From assembly GCA_008933705.1 (NCBI GenBank), contig WBUN01000003.1, positions 100,295-164,294 of the forward strand: a stretch of DNA of 64,000 nt, in the 5' to 3' direction. Source of the stretch: Hyphomicrobiaceae bacterium (GTDB lineage: Bacteria; Pseudomonadota; Alphaproteobacteria; Rhizobiales; Hyphomicrobiaceae). Shown piece by piece: positions 41,861 to 50,503 of the stretch. The position numbers were made by a program, and so were the translations under genes. The notes beneath the pieces are model-generated. The model saw only the letters and a list, made by a program, of their open reading frames with translations. It had not been told where the DNA came from and ran no database searches. Position 1 is the stretch's first letter; every line of letters starts with the position of its first letter.

Positions 41861-42301
41861 CTAGTCTCCGCCGGCCGCCGGCGGCTGGCGGAAGGCTGCG
41901 TAACGCATGCCGAAGTAGGCGAAGATCATGGCGACAAAAGCCGACGCGAACAGCGCGATCAGCGGCTCAATGGCCGGACGCGCCAGAATGATGGCGACGA
42001 AGACGCCGTAGTTGATGGCCGATACCAGCCACCCCACCGCTACATAGCGCAGGAACTCCGCCAGCGTCGGCGTCGTCGTCAGGGCAAAAGTGAAGGTGCG
42101 GTGCGACAGCCAGCCCGAAACCATGGCAATCGAGATCGCAACCAGCCGCGCGGCGATGGGGTGCATGCCGAGCAGGACCGTCAGCAGCTTCAGGACTACG
42201 GCATCGACGGTGAGCGACAGGGCACCACAGAAGAGAAACGCAAAGCCGTGACGCAGCGGATGCTGATCACCCGGGATGATCTTCTCCAAGAGGCCCCTCA
42301 T
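41861..42301 (-). CDS. GtrA family membrane protein
   Basis: 146 residues with four predicted membrane helices and the GtrA-typical features CGALSLTVDAVVLKLL, FLRYVAVGW and SAINYGVF. GtrA proteins are thought to flip or help handle polyprenyl-phosphate-linked sugars at the inner membrane. The start overlaps the deacetylase stop by ATGA, so the two are translationally coupled, and a GT2 gene lies just upstream. Confidence 0.88.
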   Translation of the reverse strand: MRGLLEKIIPGDQHPLRHGFAFLFCGALSLTVDAVVLKLLTVLLGMHPIAARLVAISIAMVSGWLSHRTFTFALTTTPTLAEFLRYVAVGWLVSAINYGVFVAIILARPAIEPLIALFASAFVAMIFAYFGMRYAAFRQPPAAGGD

Positions 42302-43158
42302 GCCTGCGGCTCCGGCAGCGACCAGTCGAACGGCGGGCCGTCCGCGCGCCGCGACGGGCGCCAGATGCGCCCCATGAGGGAGGGATTGCCCATGAGGGCG
42401 TCATACTCCATGCGCCGCCGGGCGACCACTGGGTCGAGCCCGGCAAGCTCGGCATCGGGATGGCCGGGGTGGCACATCACCATATGGCGCGGCCCGGCGC
42501 GCTGCATGGCGCGCTCCAGCTCCTCGCCGTAAGGCTGATCGACATTGAAATCGGAGAAGCCGGCGAAGCTGTCGTTGGTCCGCAGTCCATGGCTGCGCAC
42601 CGCTCCGTGAAAGCCGGTGGCGAGGACCGCAACCGCTATGGCCTTTGTCACCGCCGACTGCCGCGCCAGAATGCTGCCCAGTCGATCCGAAGGGTCCCGG
42701 ATCAGCGGCGCACGCTTGGGATAGCGGCGCGAAACTGTTTCCAGCAAGGCCGTCCGCACACTGGGCAGCACATGCACGTGCTGATGGCCGTCGATGTGAT
42801 CGGGAGGAAATCCGACCCCCGCCTCGAAACGATCGAGCTGGCGACCGATCTCGTCGCGAATCTCGCCGGCATCGAGCATGCCGAGCAGCGCCCAGGCGAC
42901 AATTCCCGATGCCGCAGGAAACTGCCCATTGGGAGCCAGGCGAAGCATCGGCCCGAGCGGGCTGCCGAGGGTCAGGTTGAGATGAAGGCCGATCGACAAG
43001 TGCGTGCGGTGCACCAGCAGGCGGGGGGCTGTCCCAGGCCAGTGCCGCGACGTGACGATCACGCTGGTCGCGGACAGCCGACGCGCCGCCGCAAGCTCTC
43101 CGACGGCGCGCGACACGCCCTCCGTCATCGCGTAATCGTCGGCGCAAAGAATGATCAT
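42298..43158 (-). CDS. ChbG/YdjC-type carbohydrate deacetylase
   Basis: 286 residues. The metal-site motifs of the YdjC superfamily are present: CADDYAMTEGV at the N-terminus, HLSIGLHLNLT, HIDGHQHVHVLP, and CHPGHPDAEL. Members remove acetyl groups from chitooligosaccharides (ChbG) or polyprenyl-phosphate amino sugars (NaxD). The gene is located between a GT2 polyprenyl-sugar synthase gene and gtrA, which favours a NaxD-like role over chitobiose use. The Gly usually following ADDY is Ala here. Confidence 0.87.
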   Translation of the reverse strand: MIILCADDYAMTEGVSRAVGELAAARRLSATSVIVTSRHWPGTAPRLLVHRTHLSIGLHLNLTLGSPLGPMLRLAPNGQFPAASGIVAWALLGMLDAGEIRDEIGRQLDRFEAGVGFPPDHIDGHQHVHVLPSVRTALLETVSRRYPKRAPLIRDPSDRLGSILARQSAVTKAIAVAVLATGFHGAVRSHGLRTNDSFAGFSDFNVDQPYGEELERAMQRAGPRHMVMCHPGHPDAELAGLDPVVARRRMEYDALMGNPSLMGRIWRPSRRADGPPFDWSLPEPQA

Positions 43159-43198
43159 GCTTTGGATACCGCCGGAATTCCTGAACGCGGTCCCGTCG

Positions 43199-44233
43199 TC
43201 AGCCGTCGTGGAGCTGCGCGGAACGGGTTTGGCTTTCTTGCGGTTCGGCCCCTTTGTCGATCCCCAGCTCCTCAGACACGAGGAACAGCGGCCGCCCCTT
43301 CACCTCCTCGTACATGCGCCCGAGATACTCGCCGATGATGCCCAGCGACAGCAGCTGGACTCCCGAGAAGAACATCACCGAGATGATGAGCGTTGGGAAG
43401 CCCGGGACGTCGGCACCAAAGAGCACCGTCTTGACCAGGAAGACCACCGCGTAACAGAACGCAAACAGCGAGATGACAAGCCCAATGTAGGACCATACCC
43501 TGAGCGGAATTGTGGTGAACGACGCGAGCCCGTCCAAGGCGAAGCGCAGCAGCTGCCTCGGACGCCATCGAGATCCACCGGTGTGGCGCGGGGGGACAAC
43601 GAACGGCACGCCCACCGAGCGGAAGCCCATCCAGGCAAACAGCCCTTTGTTGAACCGCACCCGCTCGCGCATGCGGTTCATGGCATCGATGGCCTTGCGG
43701 TCGAGGAGGCGGAAGTCGCCGGCGCCTTCCGGCAGGCTCGTGCCGCTCAGCTTCTGAAAAAGAACATAGAAGGCGCGTGCGGACAGCCGGTGCGCCAGGC
43801 TGTCCGCAGTTCGATCGAGACGCTGGCCGTAGACGACTTCATAGCCGCTGCGCCAGTGCTTGACGAACTCGGTGATCAGCTCGGGCGGGTGCTGCAGATC
43901 GGCGTCCATGATGACGGCGGCATCGCGGCCGGCGTAGGTCAGCCCCGCGGCGGTGGCGAGCTCCTTGCCGAAGTTGCGGCTCAGCGAGATGGCCTTGAAG
44001 CGCGGGTCCCGGGCATTCAAGCCCTTGAGAATCGCCAATGTGCCGTCCCTGGACCCGTCGTCGACGAAGATCACCTCCCATTCAAGCCCAAGCCCCTCGA
44101 GCACCGGCTGAAGCCGCTCCACGAGCGGCCCGATGCCGCGCTCCTCATTGAGCATCGGCACGATCACCGACAAGCTGCGGCGCAGCGGCTCCTGCTGCGC
44201 ACGAGGGAGCACAAGGGCATGCGGTTCAGGCAT
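43199..44233 (-). CDS. GT2 family polyprenyl-phosphate glycosyltransferase
   Basis: 344 residues. The GT-A domain starts SVIVPMLNEERGIGPLV, with the metal-binding DADLQHPPELI and SRNFGKELATAAGL, and the C-terminus has two membrane helices (VWSYIGLVISLFAFCYAVVFLV and TLIISVMFFSGVQLLSLGIIGEYLGRMY, in parts). This is the ArnC/GtrB/DPM1-like architecture that loads a sugar from a nucleotide onto undecaprenyl phosphate. A TTG at 44239 is a less likely start. The gene is 40 bases upstream of the deacetylase. Confidence 0.9.
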   Translation of the reverse strand: MPEPHALVLPRAQQEPLRRSLSVIVPMLNEERGIGPLVERLQPVLEGLGLEWEVIFVDDGSRDGTLAILKGLNARDPRFKAISLSRNFGKELATAAGLTYAGRDAAVIMDADLQHPPELITEFVKHWRSGYEVVYGQRLDRTADSLAHRLSARAFYVLFQKLSGTSLPEGAGDFRLLDRKAIDAMNRMRERVRFNKGLFAWMGFRSVGVPFVVPPRHTGGSRWRPRQLLRFALDGLASFTTIPLRVWSYIGLVISLFAFCYAVVFLVKTVLFGADVPGFPTLIISVMFFSGVQLLSLGIIGEYLGRMYEEVKGRPLFLVSEELGIDKGAEPQESQTRSAQLHDG

Positions 44234-44352
44234 CGACAACGGTTAGACCTCACGGGAGGGCGCCAATGGCGCCACTCGTGCCACGCAGCCGCGCCAAGGG
44301 CAAGGCACACGCCCCGACAAATGGCAAAAGATGTTGGCCCGACAAGACGATG

Positions 44353-46113
44353 TCAGCGGGCGGCCATGATGCCGGAGTCGATCAGCCGCCTATGAAAGAC
44401 GAGGATTTCATCGCGCTGAACGCAGTCATTATAGCGTCCTTTGCAAAGCGACATCAGGCGCTTGCGCTCGCGGTGGGAATCCGAGAGCGGCAGCCCGGCC
44501 AGCTCCAGCATGACGGTGCCGAGATAGGGCACGTCGAGTGTGGTGAACTGGGGCGGCGTGGGCACGCGGTAGTTAATGCCGCGGACCGCGTAGTACGTCA
44601 CGAAGCCAAGCGATTCGGCATCCAGGGTCACGTCCTCCGCCTCGGTCTCGCCCTTGAAGCCGAGCAGCGTGCGCGTCGCCATGGGGTGATGGTCGCCGTA
44701 GTGCACGATCAGGAAGCGCTCGCGGGGGAAACGGCGACGCAGCTCGGACATGAACTTGTCGTAGTCGAGCTTGGCCATCGAGAGGCGACGCAAATACTCG
44801 TGCATCTCCGGGTCCGTGCCGGGCGCACCGCCGGAGACGTCGACATCGGGCTCGAACTTGAAATCGTAGGGCCAGTGCGCCGACATGGTCTGGATGAAGG
44901 CGAAGAGGGGCTTGCGCGACGCCTTGAAGTGGCGGTCCATTTCGGCCAGGGCATTCTCGTAGTAGAAGCGGTCGCGCTCCTGGGCGGTCTTGGCGCCCTG
45001 CGCCTTCATGTCGAAGATCTCCTTCAATCCGATGGATGTGTAGAACCGGTCGTTCGACACGAAATTGCGCATCATCGGATAGAACACGACGTTGCGGTAT
45101 CCGCACCGCTCCAGGGCTTGCGGAACCGTGTCCTTCAGCTTGTTCTGCGTGAAGGTCTGGACGAACTGGCGCATGCCGCCGAAGGAGTGTGTCGACACCC
45201 CCGCGAGCAGCGAGAATTCGGTCAGCCATGAGGCGCCGCCGTACGTCTCCACGCGCAGCTGATGCAGTTGCCTGTCGTCGGAATGGAAGAACGGATCGAC
45301 CGCGTGGTCGTAGCGCAGCGTTGGAAAGAGCGAAGGCTGAACCACCGATTCCTGATGGACCAGGATGATATGCGGCGGTTTCGTTGCTGTATTGCATGAG
45401 TTGGGAATGGCGAATGCAGCGTTGGATGCGACCGCGGCCTGCGGCGCCGCCTCCATAAGCGCACCGCGCCAGAGCGTCTCCAGCGTCTCCCCCCAGGACG
45501 CATAGAATGACGAGACGTACAGATTCTCGAAGTAGAACTGCATGTGCCGGCGCTCGCCCTTGGTGCTCGCGCCGTACCATGCTGCGAAGGCGAAGATGCA
45601 GACACCGAGGGCAGCCCATCGGCGCGGAACGCGCGTGCTGTCCATGCGGTAGGCAAGCCATCCCGCGAAACCTATCGCCGCCAGCACCCCCACAAGCCCG
45701 ATGACGTAGCGGCGCTGGTCACTCCACAGGTAGGCGATCGTCGACCAGGAGCTCAGATAGAAAATGAGGTCGTAGGCGTGCACGACCATGTTCATGACCG
45801 CATGCTTGGCCGTGGCGACGACGATGAGCCCGGCCACAAATGCTCCCGTCAGCACCGTGGCGAACAATACCCTGCGCGCCAACACCACGATCGCCGAGAT
45901 CAGGGCTAAACTCACCGCAGCCGTGAACAGGATGTTCGGGAGTTCTCCCTCGTCGCGCCAGAAATGACGCCCCATCAGGAAGACGACAGCGGCCGCCGTC
46001 GCCCACGCCGTGACGGGACTCACCTCCGCCGGGCGGAGCACCCGTGTGACGAGAGAGTAGATGCGCGCACCCCGGGAGGGACCCGCAGGAAGGCCAAGAG
46101 TCTGATCTGCCAT
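44353..46113 (-). CDS. LTA synthase/phosphoethanolamine transferase-like sulfatase-fold membrane protein
   Basis: 586 residues. About five membrane helices (to near residue 175) precede a large periplasmic sulfatase-fold domain: IILVHQESVVQPSLF (first metal site), YGGASWLTEFSLLAG with Ser295 at the nucleophile position (Thr in classic LtaS), MSAHWPYDF, and HYGDHHPM with the metal-binding Asp and His residues. Such enzymes move glycerol phosphate or phosphoethanolamine onto envelope glycolipids. It starts the four-gene minus-strand envelope locus, 119 bases ahead of the GT2 gene. Confidence 0.85.
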   Translation of the reverse strand: MADQTLGLPAGPSRGARIYSLVTRVLRPAEVSPVTAWATAAAVVFLMGRHFWRDEGELPNILFTAAVSLALISAIVVLARRVLFATVLTGAFVAGLIVVATAKHAVMNMVVHAYDLIFYLSSWSTIAYLWSDQRRYVIGLVGVLAAIGFAGWLAYRMDSTRVPRRWAALGVCIFAFAAWYGASTKGERRHMQFYFENLYVSSFYASWGETLETLWRGALMEAAPQAAVASNAAFAIPNSCNTATKPPHIILVHQESVVQPSLFPTLRYDHAVDPFFHSDDRQLHQLRVETYGGASWLTEFSLLAGVSTHSFGGMRQFVQTFTQNKLKDTVPQALERCGYRNVVFYPMMRNFVSNDRFYTSIGLKEIFDMKAQGAKTAQERDRFYYENALAEMDRHFKASRKPLFAFIQTMSAHWPYDFKFEPDVDVSGGAPGTDPEMHEYLRRLSMAKLDYDKFMSELRRRFPRERFLIVHYGDHHPMATRTLLGFKGETEAEDVTLDAESLGFVTYYAVRGINYRVPTPPQFTTLDVPYLGTVMLELAGLPLSDSHRERKRLMSLCKGRYNDCVQRDEILVFHRRLIDSGIMAAR

Positions 46114-46632
46114 GAAGGTTCGGCCGGCTCATTCGTCACAAAAGCGTCATAGACCACCATAGTGCCGATGAACCCGCAATGAAGAAGCGTAAGAACACGC
46201 TGGGGCCGCAAGCGCGGAAGGGGCGGCAAGGCAAGGCATCCTGCTGCATCCGGTATCGCCATCGGATGATTTAAGTAATTGATTTGACGCCAAAAGATCA
46301 GACAACCGCCGCCGGGAAGACCGCACGCGTCCCCGCCCCGGAACCGCAGACATACATCCTGCGTTCATCTTTGGACGCGTAACCGTATAGTGACCCTGCG
46401 AGCGGACCCGGTGGGGGTGGTCGGCTGGCGGGGTTTGTGCTGCAACGTGTTCACGCCCGTTGCGGGACCGCCGTCGGCCCCTCAGGCCCGGGCGGGGGAT
46501 TGTTTTTGCGCCTAGGGGATGGAGCCTGAATCTCTCTGTAGCAACTTGTGACGCGGCGTCGCTGGCACGTCGCCTTTACAAGACCCAAATTGTTCGCACA
46601 TATGCGCGCCGGCACGCCGTTTGGAGAGTTCG
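46114..46632. other. Intergenic region before the GTP cyclohydrolase II-like gene
   Basis: 519 bases between divergent genes. An AT-rich stretch at about 46265-46290 stands out. No FMN riboswitch (RFN) motifs were seen, although the downstream gene is a riboflavin-type gene. Promoters for both flanking genes must lie here but could not be placed. Confidence 0.4.
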
Positions 46633-47265
46633 ATGAAATCGAATGCGGTGACATCATTCGAGCTGGAATTGGATTGGACAGCTCAGACTATCCTTCCAAT
46701 CGAGTTCAGGGGTCAGGAGGTGCAGGTCGAGGCCCGCGCCTATCAGGGGACCGACCCCAACTTCCAGGCAATGGTCCTGGTGCATCGGGACAAGAATGCA
46801 GGAAATGAGGTTCCGATCGTGCGCGTCCACAGCGGCTGCGTCACGGGCGACATCTTCCACTCGCTGCGTTGCGACTGCTATCCGCAGCTGCAGGCGGCAA
46901 TGGAGAGGATCCTGAAAAGCCCGGTCGGCGTTCTCGTCTATCTGCCCTACCAGGAAGGCCGGGGCATCGGCTTGGTGAACAAGATCCGGGCTTACGCGCT
47001 TCAGGACCAGGGCTACGACACGGTCGACGCCAATGTCGCCATCGGCGCCCCGATCGAGGCCCGCGACTATGATCTTGCGGCCCACATCCTGTTCGATCTC
47101 GGCTATCCTGAGATCCGTCTGCTGACCAACAACCCGGCCAAGGTCGAGGCGCTGCGCGAGGAAGGCGTGGAGGTGACGGAGCAAATCCCGCTCATCGTCA
47201 AGCCGTCCCCCTACAACAAGCGCTATCTCGCCACCAAGAAAGAGCGCATGGCGCACAAGCTCTAG
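46633..47265 (+). CDS. ribA: GTP cyclohydrolase II-like protein
   Basis: 210 residues. The zinc Cys triad is C69, C80, C82 in SGCVTGDIFHSLRCDC, followed by QEGRGIGLVNKIRAYALQDQGYDTVDAN with the conserved Tyr121, and Arg144 matches the E. coli Arg128. These features support opening of GTP for riboflavin synthesis. Odd points are PYQEGR with one extra residue where the usual sequence is RQEGR, and Glu142 instead of the usual Asp in the D-x-R region. The start is chosen from GGAGAG five bases before the ATG. A strong terminator follows. Confidence 0.83.
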   Translation: MKSNAVTSFELELDWTAQTILPIEFRGQEVQVEARAYQGTDPNFQAMVLVHRDKNAGNEVPIVRVHSGCVTGDIFHSLRCDCYPQLQAAMERILKSPVGVLVYLPYQEGRGIGLVNKIRAYALQDQGYDTVDANVAIGAPIEARDYDLAAHILFDLGYPEIRLLTNNPAKVEALREEGVEVTEQIPLIVKPSPYNKRYLATKKERMAHKL

Positions 47266-47291
47266 GTTCGTCGCCGATCGCGGCAGAGACA

Positions 47292-47328
47292 AAGGGGCAG
47301 CGGCCGACCGCTGCCCCTTCGCTTTTGC
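47292..47328 (+). terminator. Intrinsic terminator after ribA
   Basis: A perfect 12-bp stem, AAGGGGCAGCGG with CCGCTGCCCCTT, a CCGA tetraloop, then CGCTTTTG. It lies 26 bases after the stop codon. Confidence 0.85.
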
Positions 47329-47423
47329 CCCGACGAAGCCGGCTGTCTCAAATGCGGCCCTTGCATGCGACGCGCAGGCCGAGCACAGTTCCGGCCTGTG
47401 CAACACCACGGCAGGCAGCATCC

Positions 47424-48197
47424 ATGTACAAACCCTTCGATCTCACCGGCAAAGTGGCGCTCGTGACGGGCGGCAACAGCGGCATCGGCCTCGGCATGGC
47501 GCGCGCGGTCGCTGAGGCCGGTGCCGATGTGGCGATCTGGGGCACCAACACCGCCAAGAATGCCGTCGCCAAGGCCGAGCTCACCAAGACCGGCCGAAAA
47601 GTCCTTGCCCTCGAATGCGACGTCTCCGACGAGCAGGCGGTCGCGCACGCATTCGCCGAGACGATCAGCGTCCTGGGCCGCGTTGACGGCTGCTTCGCCA
47701 ATGCCGGCGTCACGGGACGGGGAGGAACGGCCTCGTTCACCGAGATGGACGCGGACGAATGGCGGCGCGTGCTGAAGGTCAACCTCGACGGCGCCTTCTT
47801 CACGTTCCGCGCGGCGGCACGCCACATGGTCGAGCGGGGCGGCGGCGGGTCGCTGGTGGGGACGGCATCGCTTGCCGCCATCGAGGGGGCGGCGCGCAAC
47901 GAGCACTACGCGGCAACCAAGGGCGGGCTGATCTCCATGATACGCGCGCTGGCCGTCGAGTTCGCACGCCACGGCGTGCGCGCCAACGCGATCCTGCCGG
48001 GCTGGATCGAGACCAACATGACCGCCAACGCCATTGCCAACGAGAAATTCGCCAAGAATGTGCTGCCCCGCATACCGACCCGCCGCTGGGGCACGGGCGA
48101 CGATTTCGGCGGCATCGCCGTCTATCTCATGAGCTCGGCTTCGAGCTACCACACCGGCGACACCTTCCTTATCGACGGCGGCTACGCGCTGTATTGA
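47424..48197 (+). CDS. SDR family oxidoreductase
   Basis: A 257-residue short-chain dehydrogenase. The cofactor motif is VTGGNSGIGLGMA, the structural ANAG motif is in CFANAGVTG, and the catalytic Tyr and Lys are in HYAATKGG with the Ser upstream in GTASLAA. RVDG and NLDGAFF follow classical SDR order. The sequence ends with IDGGYALY. Substrate is not readable; it resembles 3-oxoacyl-ACP reductase/glucose dehydrogenase-like members. ATG at 47424 is taken for the normal N-terminus. Confidence 0.9.
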   Translation: MYKPFDLTGKVALVTGGNSGIGLGMARAVAEAGADVAIWGTNTAKNAVAKAELTKTGRKVLALECDVSDEQAVAHAFAETISVLGRVDGCFANAGVTGRGGTASFTEMDADEWRRVLKVNLDGAFFTFRAAARHMVERGGGGSLVGTASLAAIEGAARNEHYAATKGGLISMIRALAVEFARHGVRANAILPGWIETNMTANAIANEKFAKNVLPRIPTRRWGTGDDFGGIAVYLMSSASSYHTGDTFLIDGGYALY

Positions 48198-48267
48198 GGC
48201 GCGCAAGGACCTGCGCTTGCGGGCTGGCGCGTGCAAGGGCCGATCGACGATTTCGAGCAGACGCCTG

Positions 48268-48657
48268 CTATTTCCTGAGCTTCAGGAGGGCGTGCCCGTC
48301 GGCGGCATTCAGCACCAATCCGCCGTCGTCCAGCATGAAGCTGCGGACTGCATGCAGGGCCTGGAAGTAGCGCCGCTCCTCGTCCATGCGCCCTTGGCAG
48401 AACATGCGCGTGGCGACAGGCTGGCCGATCTCCAGAAGCTGCCCCGTCTGCTTCATGCCGGCCGAGAAGCGGTTGCAGGCGGCCTTGCCCGTCACGCGGT
48501 GATCCGAGAACTGCAGCGTTTCGGCATACGAGGCGGGCGCGCCGTCGATTTCGAGGACGTGCCACGTCGCGGCCTCCAGCGCCGGATCTACTTGCGCCTG
48601 CACCGTCGCCGCGGACATGAAGGCCAGCCAGCAGCCGATGAAGATCACCCCGCGCAT
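48268..48657 (-). CDS. META domain-containing exported protein (HslJ-like)
   Basis: About 129 residues. A signal peptide (GVIFIGCWLAFMSAATVQA) precedes a small beta-rich META domain: WHVLEIDGAPA, LQFSDHRVTGKAACNRFSA, and the Cys-containing ATRMFCQGR. HslJ-like proteins are envelope proteins linked to heat or antibiotic tolerance. An in-frame ATG at 48696 would lengthen the N-terminus, but the start at 48657 gives a proper signal peptide. It follows the acyl-CoA dehydrogenase gene on the same strand. Confidence 0.78.
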   Translation of the reverse strand: MRGVIFIGCWLAFMSAATVQAQVDPALEAATWHVLEIDGAPASYAETLQFSDHRVTGKAACNRFSAGMKQTGQLLEIGQPVATRMFCQGRMDEERRYFQALHAVRSFMLDDGGLVLNAADGHALLKLRK

Positions 48658-48692
48658 GCAGGCTCGATCTCGTGCCGTCTGATGGGTGGGCC

Positions 48693-50357
48693 TCAATTGG
48701 CACCGTCAAGCAGCCGACGCGCAATGACCTGCGCCTGGATCTCGGCGGCGCCCTCGAAGATGTTGAGGATGCGCGCGTCGCAGAGCACCCGGCTGACCGG
48801 ATACTCCAACGCAAAGCCGTTGCCACCGTGAACCTGCACCGCATTGTCCGCGTTGGCCCAGGCGATGCGGGCGGCAAGCAGCTTGGCCATGCCGGCCTCG
48901 AGGTCGCAACGCCGGCCCTGATCCTTCTCGCGGGCAGCGAAATAGGTGAGCTGGCGCGCGATCATCGTCTCCACCGCCATCATCACGATCTTGTTGGCGA
49001 CGCGCGGGAAGGAAAAGATCGGCTTGCCGAACTGATTGCGCTCAAGGGCGTACTTCAGCGCCAGATCCATGGCGGACTGCGCAACGCCTATCGCGCGTGC
49101 AGCCGTCTGAATGCGCGCGGCCTCGAACGTGGTCATGAGCTGCTTGAAGCCCTGGCCCTCTACGCCGCCGAGAAGCTGGCCGGCCGGAACCTCGAAGCCG
49201 TCGAAGGAGATGTCGTATTCCTTCATGCCGCGGTAGCCGAGCACCTCGATCTCGCCGCCCGACATGCCCTTGGCCGGGAAGGGATCGGTATCCGTGCCGC
49301 GCGGCTTCTCCGCCAACAGCATGGAGAGCCCCTTGTAGCCGGGCTCGCTCGGGTCCGTGCGCACCAGCAGCGTCATGAGGTCGGCGCGAACCGGATGGGT
49401 GATCCAGGTCTTCTGGCCGGTGACCTTGTAGACATCGCCTTCGCGCACCGCGCGCGTCTTGAGTGAGCCCAGATCCGATCCCGTGTTCGGCTCGGTGAAC
49501 ACCGCGGTCGGCAGCAATTCTCCGGAAGCGATCTTCGGCAGATATTTCTGCTTCTGCTCGTCGGTGCCGCCGCCAAGGATGAGCTCGGCCGCGATCTCCG
49601 AGCGGGTACCGAGCGAGCCGACGCCGATATAGCCGCGCGACAGCTCCTCGGACACGACGCACATGGACTCCTTGCCGAGACCGAGCCCGCCGAGCTCTTC
49701 GGGAATGGTGAGGCCGAACACGCCAAGCTCGCCGAGCTTCGCCACCACCTCCGCCGGAATGTACACGTTGGCCAGGTGCCATTCGTGCGCGTGCGGCAGC
49801 ACCTCGGCCTCGGCAAAGCGGCGCATCTGCGCGCGCATCTCGGTCAGCGTCTCGTCAAGACCCGTGTCGCCGAACGTCGTCACGGCAGGCTGGGCTGCGA
49901 TCATCTCCGCGAGACGCGCCTTCACGCGATCGTCCGAGCCTGCGTCCATGAGATCGCCGACCTCCTCCTCGAAGCGGCGGATCTCGGTGCGCGGCACGCC
50001 GAGCGAGGCAATGCGCACGGTCTCGTTCTGGCTCATGGGGATGCCGCCGGCGATCTGCGCGAGGTATTCGCCGAAAGCGGCGCTCAGCAGCAGCCGCTCG
50101 ATCTCCGTCAAGCGGCCTTCGGCTTCGAGGCGCCGAGCCCAACCGACCATTTGCCGGAGCGACTCAACGTAGGTCGCAAGCCAAGCCAGCCCGTGCGCCG
50201 CGGCCTGCACCGTGTCGAGCCCACCCCGCGCCTCGTCCACCCTCTTGCGAACGCCGGCCTTGGCGAGATGGAAAAGCCGCTCGGCCGCCGCGACCGCGCC
50301 GGTGCACCGGTCAAAAAGGGCGTGGTCGGAGGAGGCCTTTGGCTTGGTGTTCGTCAT
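48693..50357 (-). CDS. mcd: Acyl-CoA dehydrogenase, probable (2S)-methylsuccinyl-CoA dehydrogenase
   Basis: 554 residues: an N-terminal helical extension of about 165 residues before the standard acyl-CoA dehydrogenase fold. The core has AVFTEPNTGSDLGSLKT, KVTGQKTWITHP, FDGFEVPAGQLLGG and the C-terminal VQVHGGNGFALEYPVSR and NIFEGAAEIQ signatures. The extended N-terminus and length match Mcd of the ethylmalonyl-CoA pathway, which oxidises methylsuccinyl-CoA to mesaconyl-CoA. The ATG at 50357 has AGGATGACG ahead. No other pathway gene is adjacent, so the specific name is partly inference. Confidence 0.75.
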   Translation of the reverse strand: MTNTKPKASSDHALFDRCTGAVAAAERLFHLAKAGVRKRVDEARGGLDTVQAAAHGLAWLATYVESLRQMVGWARRLEAEGRLTEIERLLLSAAFGEYLAQIAGGIPMSQNETVRIASLGVPRTEIRRFEEEVGDLMDAGSDDRVKARLAEMIAAQPAVTTFGDTGLDETLTEMRAQMRRFAEAEVLPHAHEWHLANVYIPAEVVAKLGELGVFGLTIPEELGGLGLGKESMCVVSEELSRGYIGVGSLGTRSEIAAELILGGGTDEQKQKYLPKIASGELLPTAVFTEPNTGSDLGSLKTRAVREGDVYKVTGQKTWITHPVRADLMTLLVRTDPSEPGYKGLSMLLAEKPRGTDTDPFPAKGMSGGEIEVLGYRGMKEYDISFDGFEVPAGQLLGGVEGQGFKQLMTTFEAARIQTAARAIGVAQSAMDLALKYALERNQFGKPIFSFPRVANKIVMMAVETMIARQLTYFAAREKDQGRRCDLEAGMAKLLAARIAWANADNAVQVHGGNGFALEYPVSRVLCDARILNIFEGAAEIQAQVIARRLLDGAN

Positions 50358-50503
50358 CGTCATCCTACCCATCCCTCGCAGTTGGCCACGGCACGCCTCG
50401 CCATCATTTCCTGTGCTGCGGCGCACAATATCGCGCCCAGCGGCTTGTGCAATGCGTCTTTGACGCATTGCAGGCCATGGAGCCTGGGGCCGGCAACGGG
50501 TGG

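Noticed and set aside
46114..46632. FMN riboswitch ahead of the GTP cyclohydrolase II-like gene
   Set aside because: None of the conserved RFN-element blocks was found on the plus strand.
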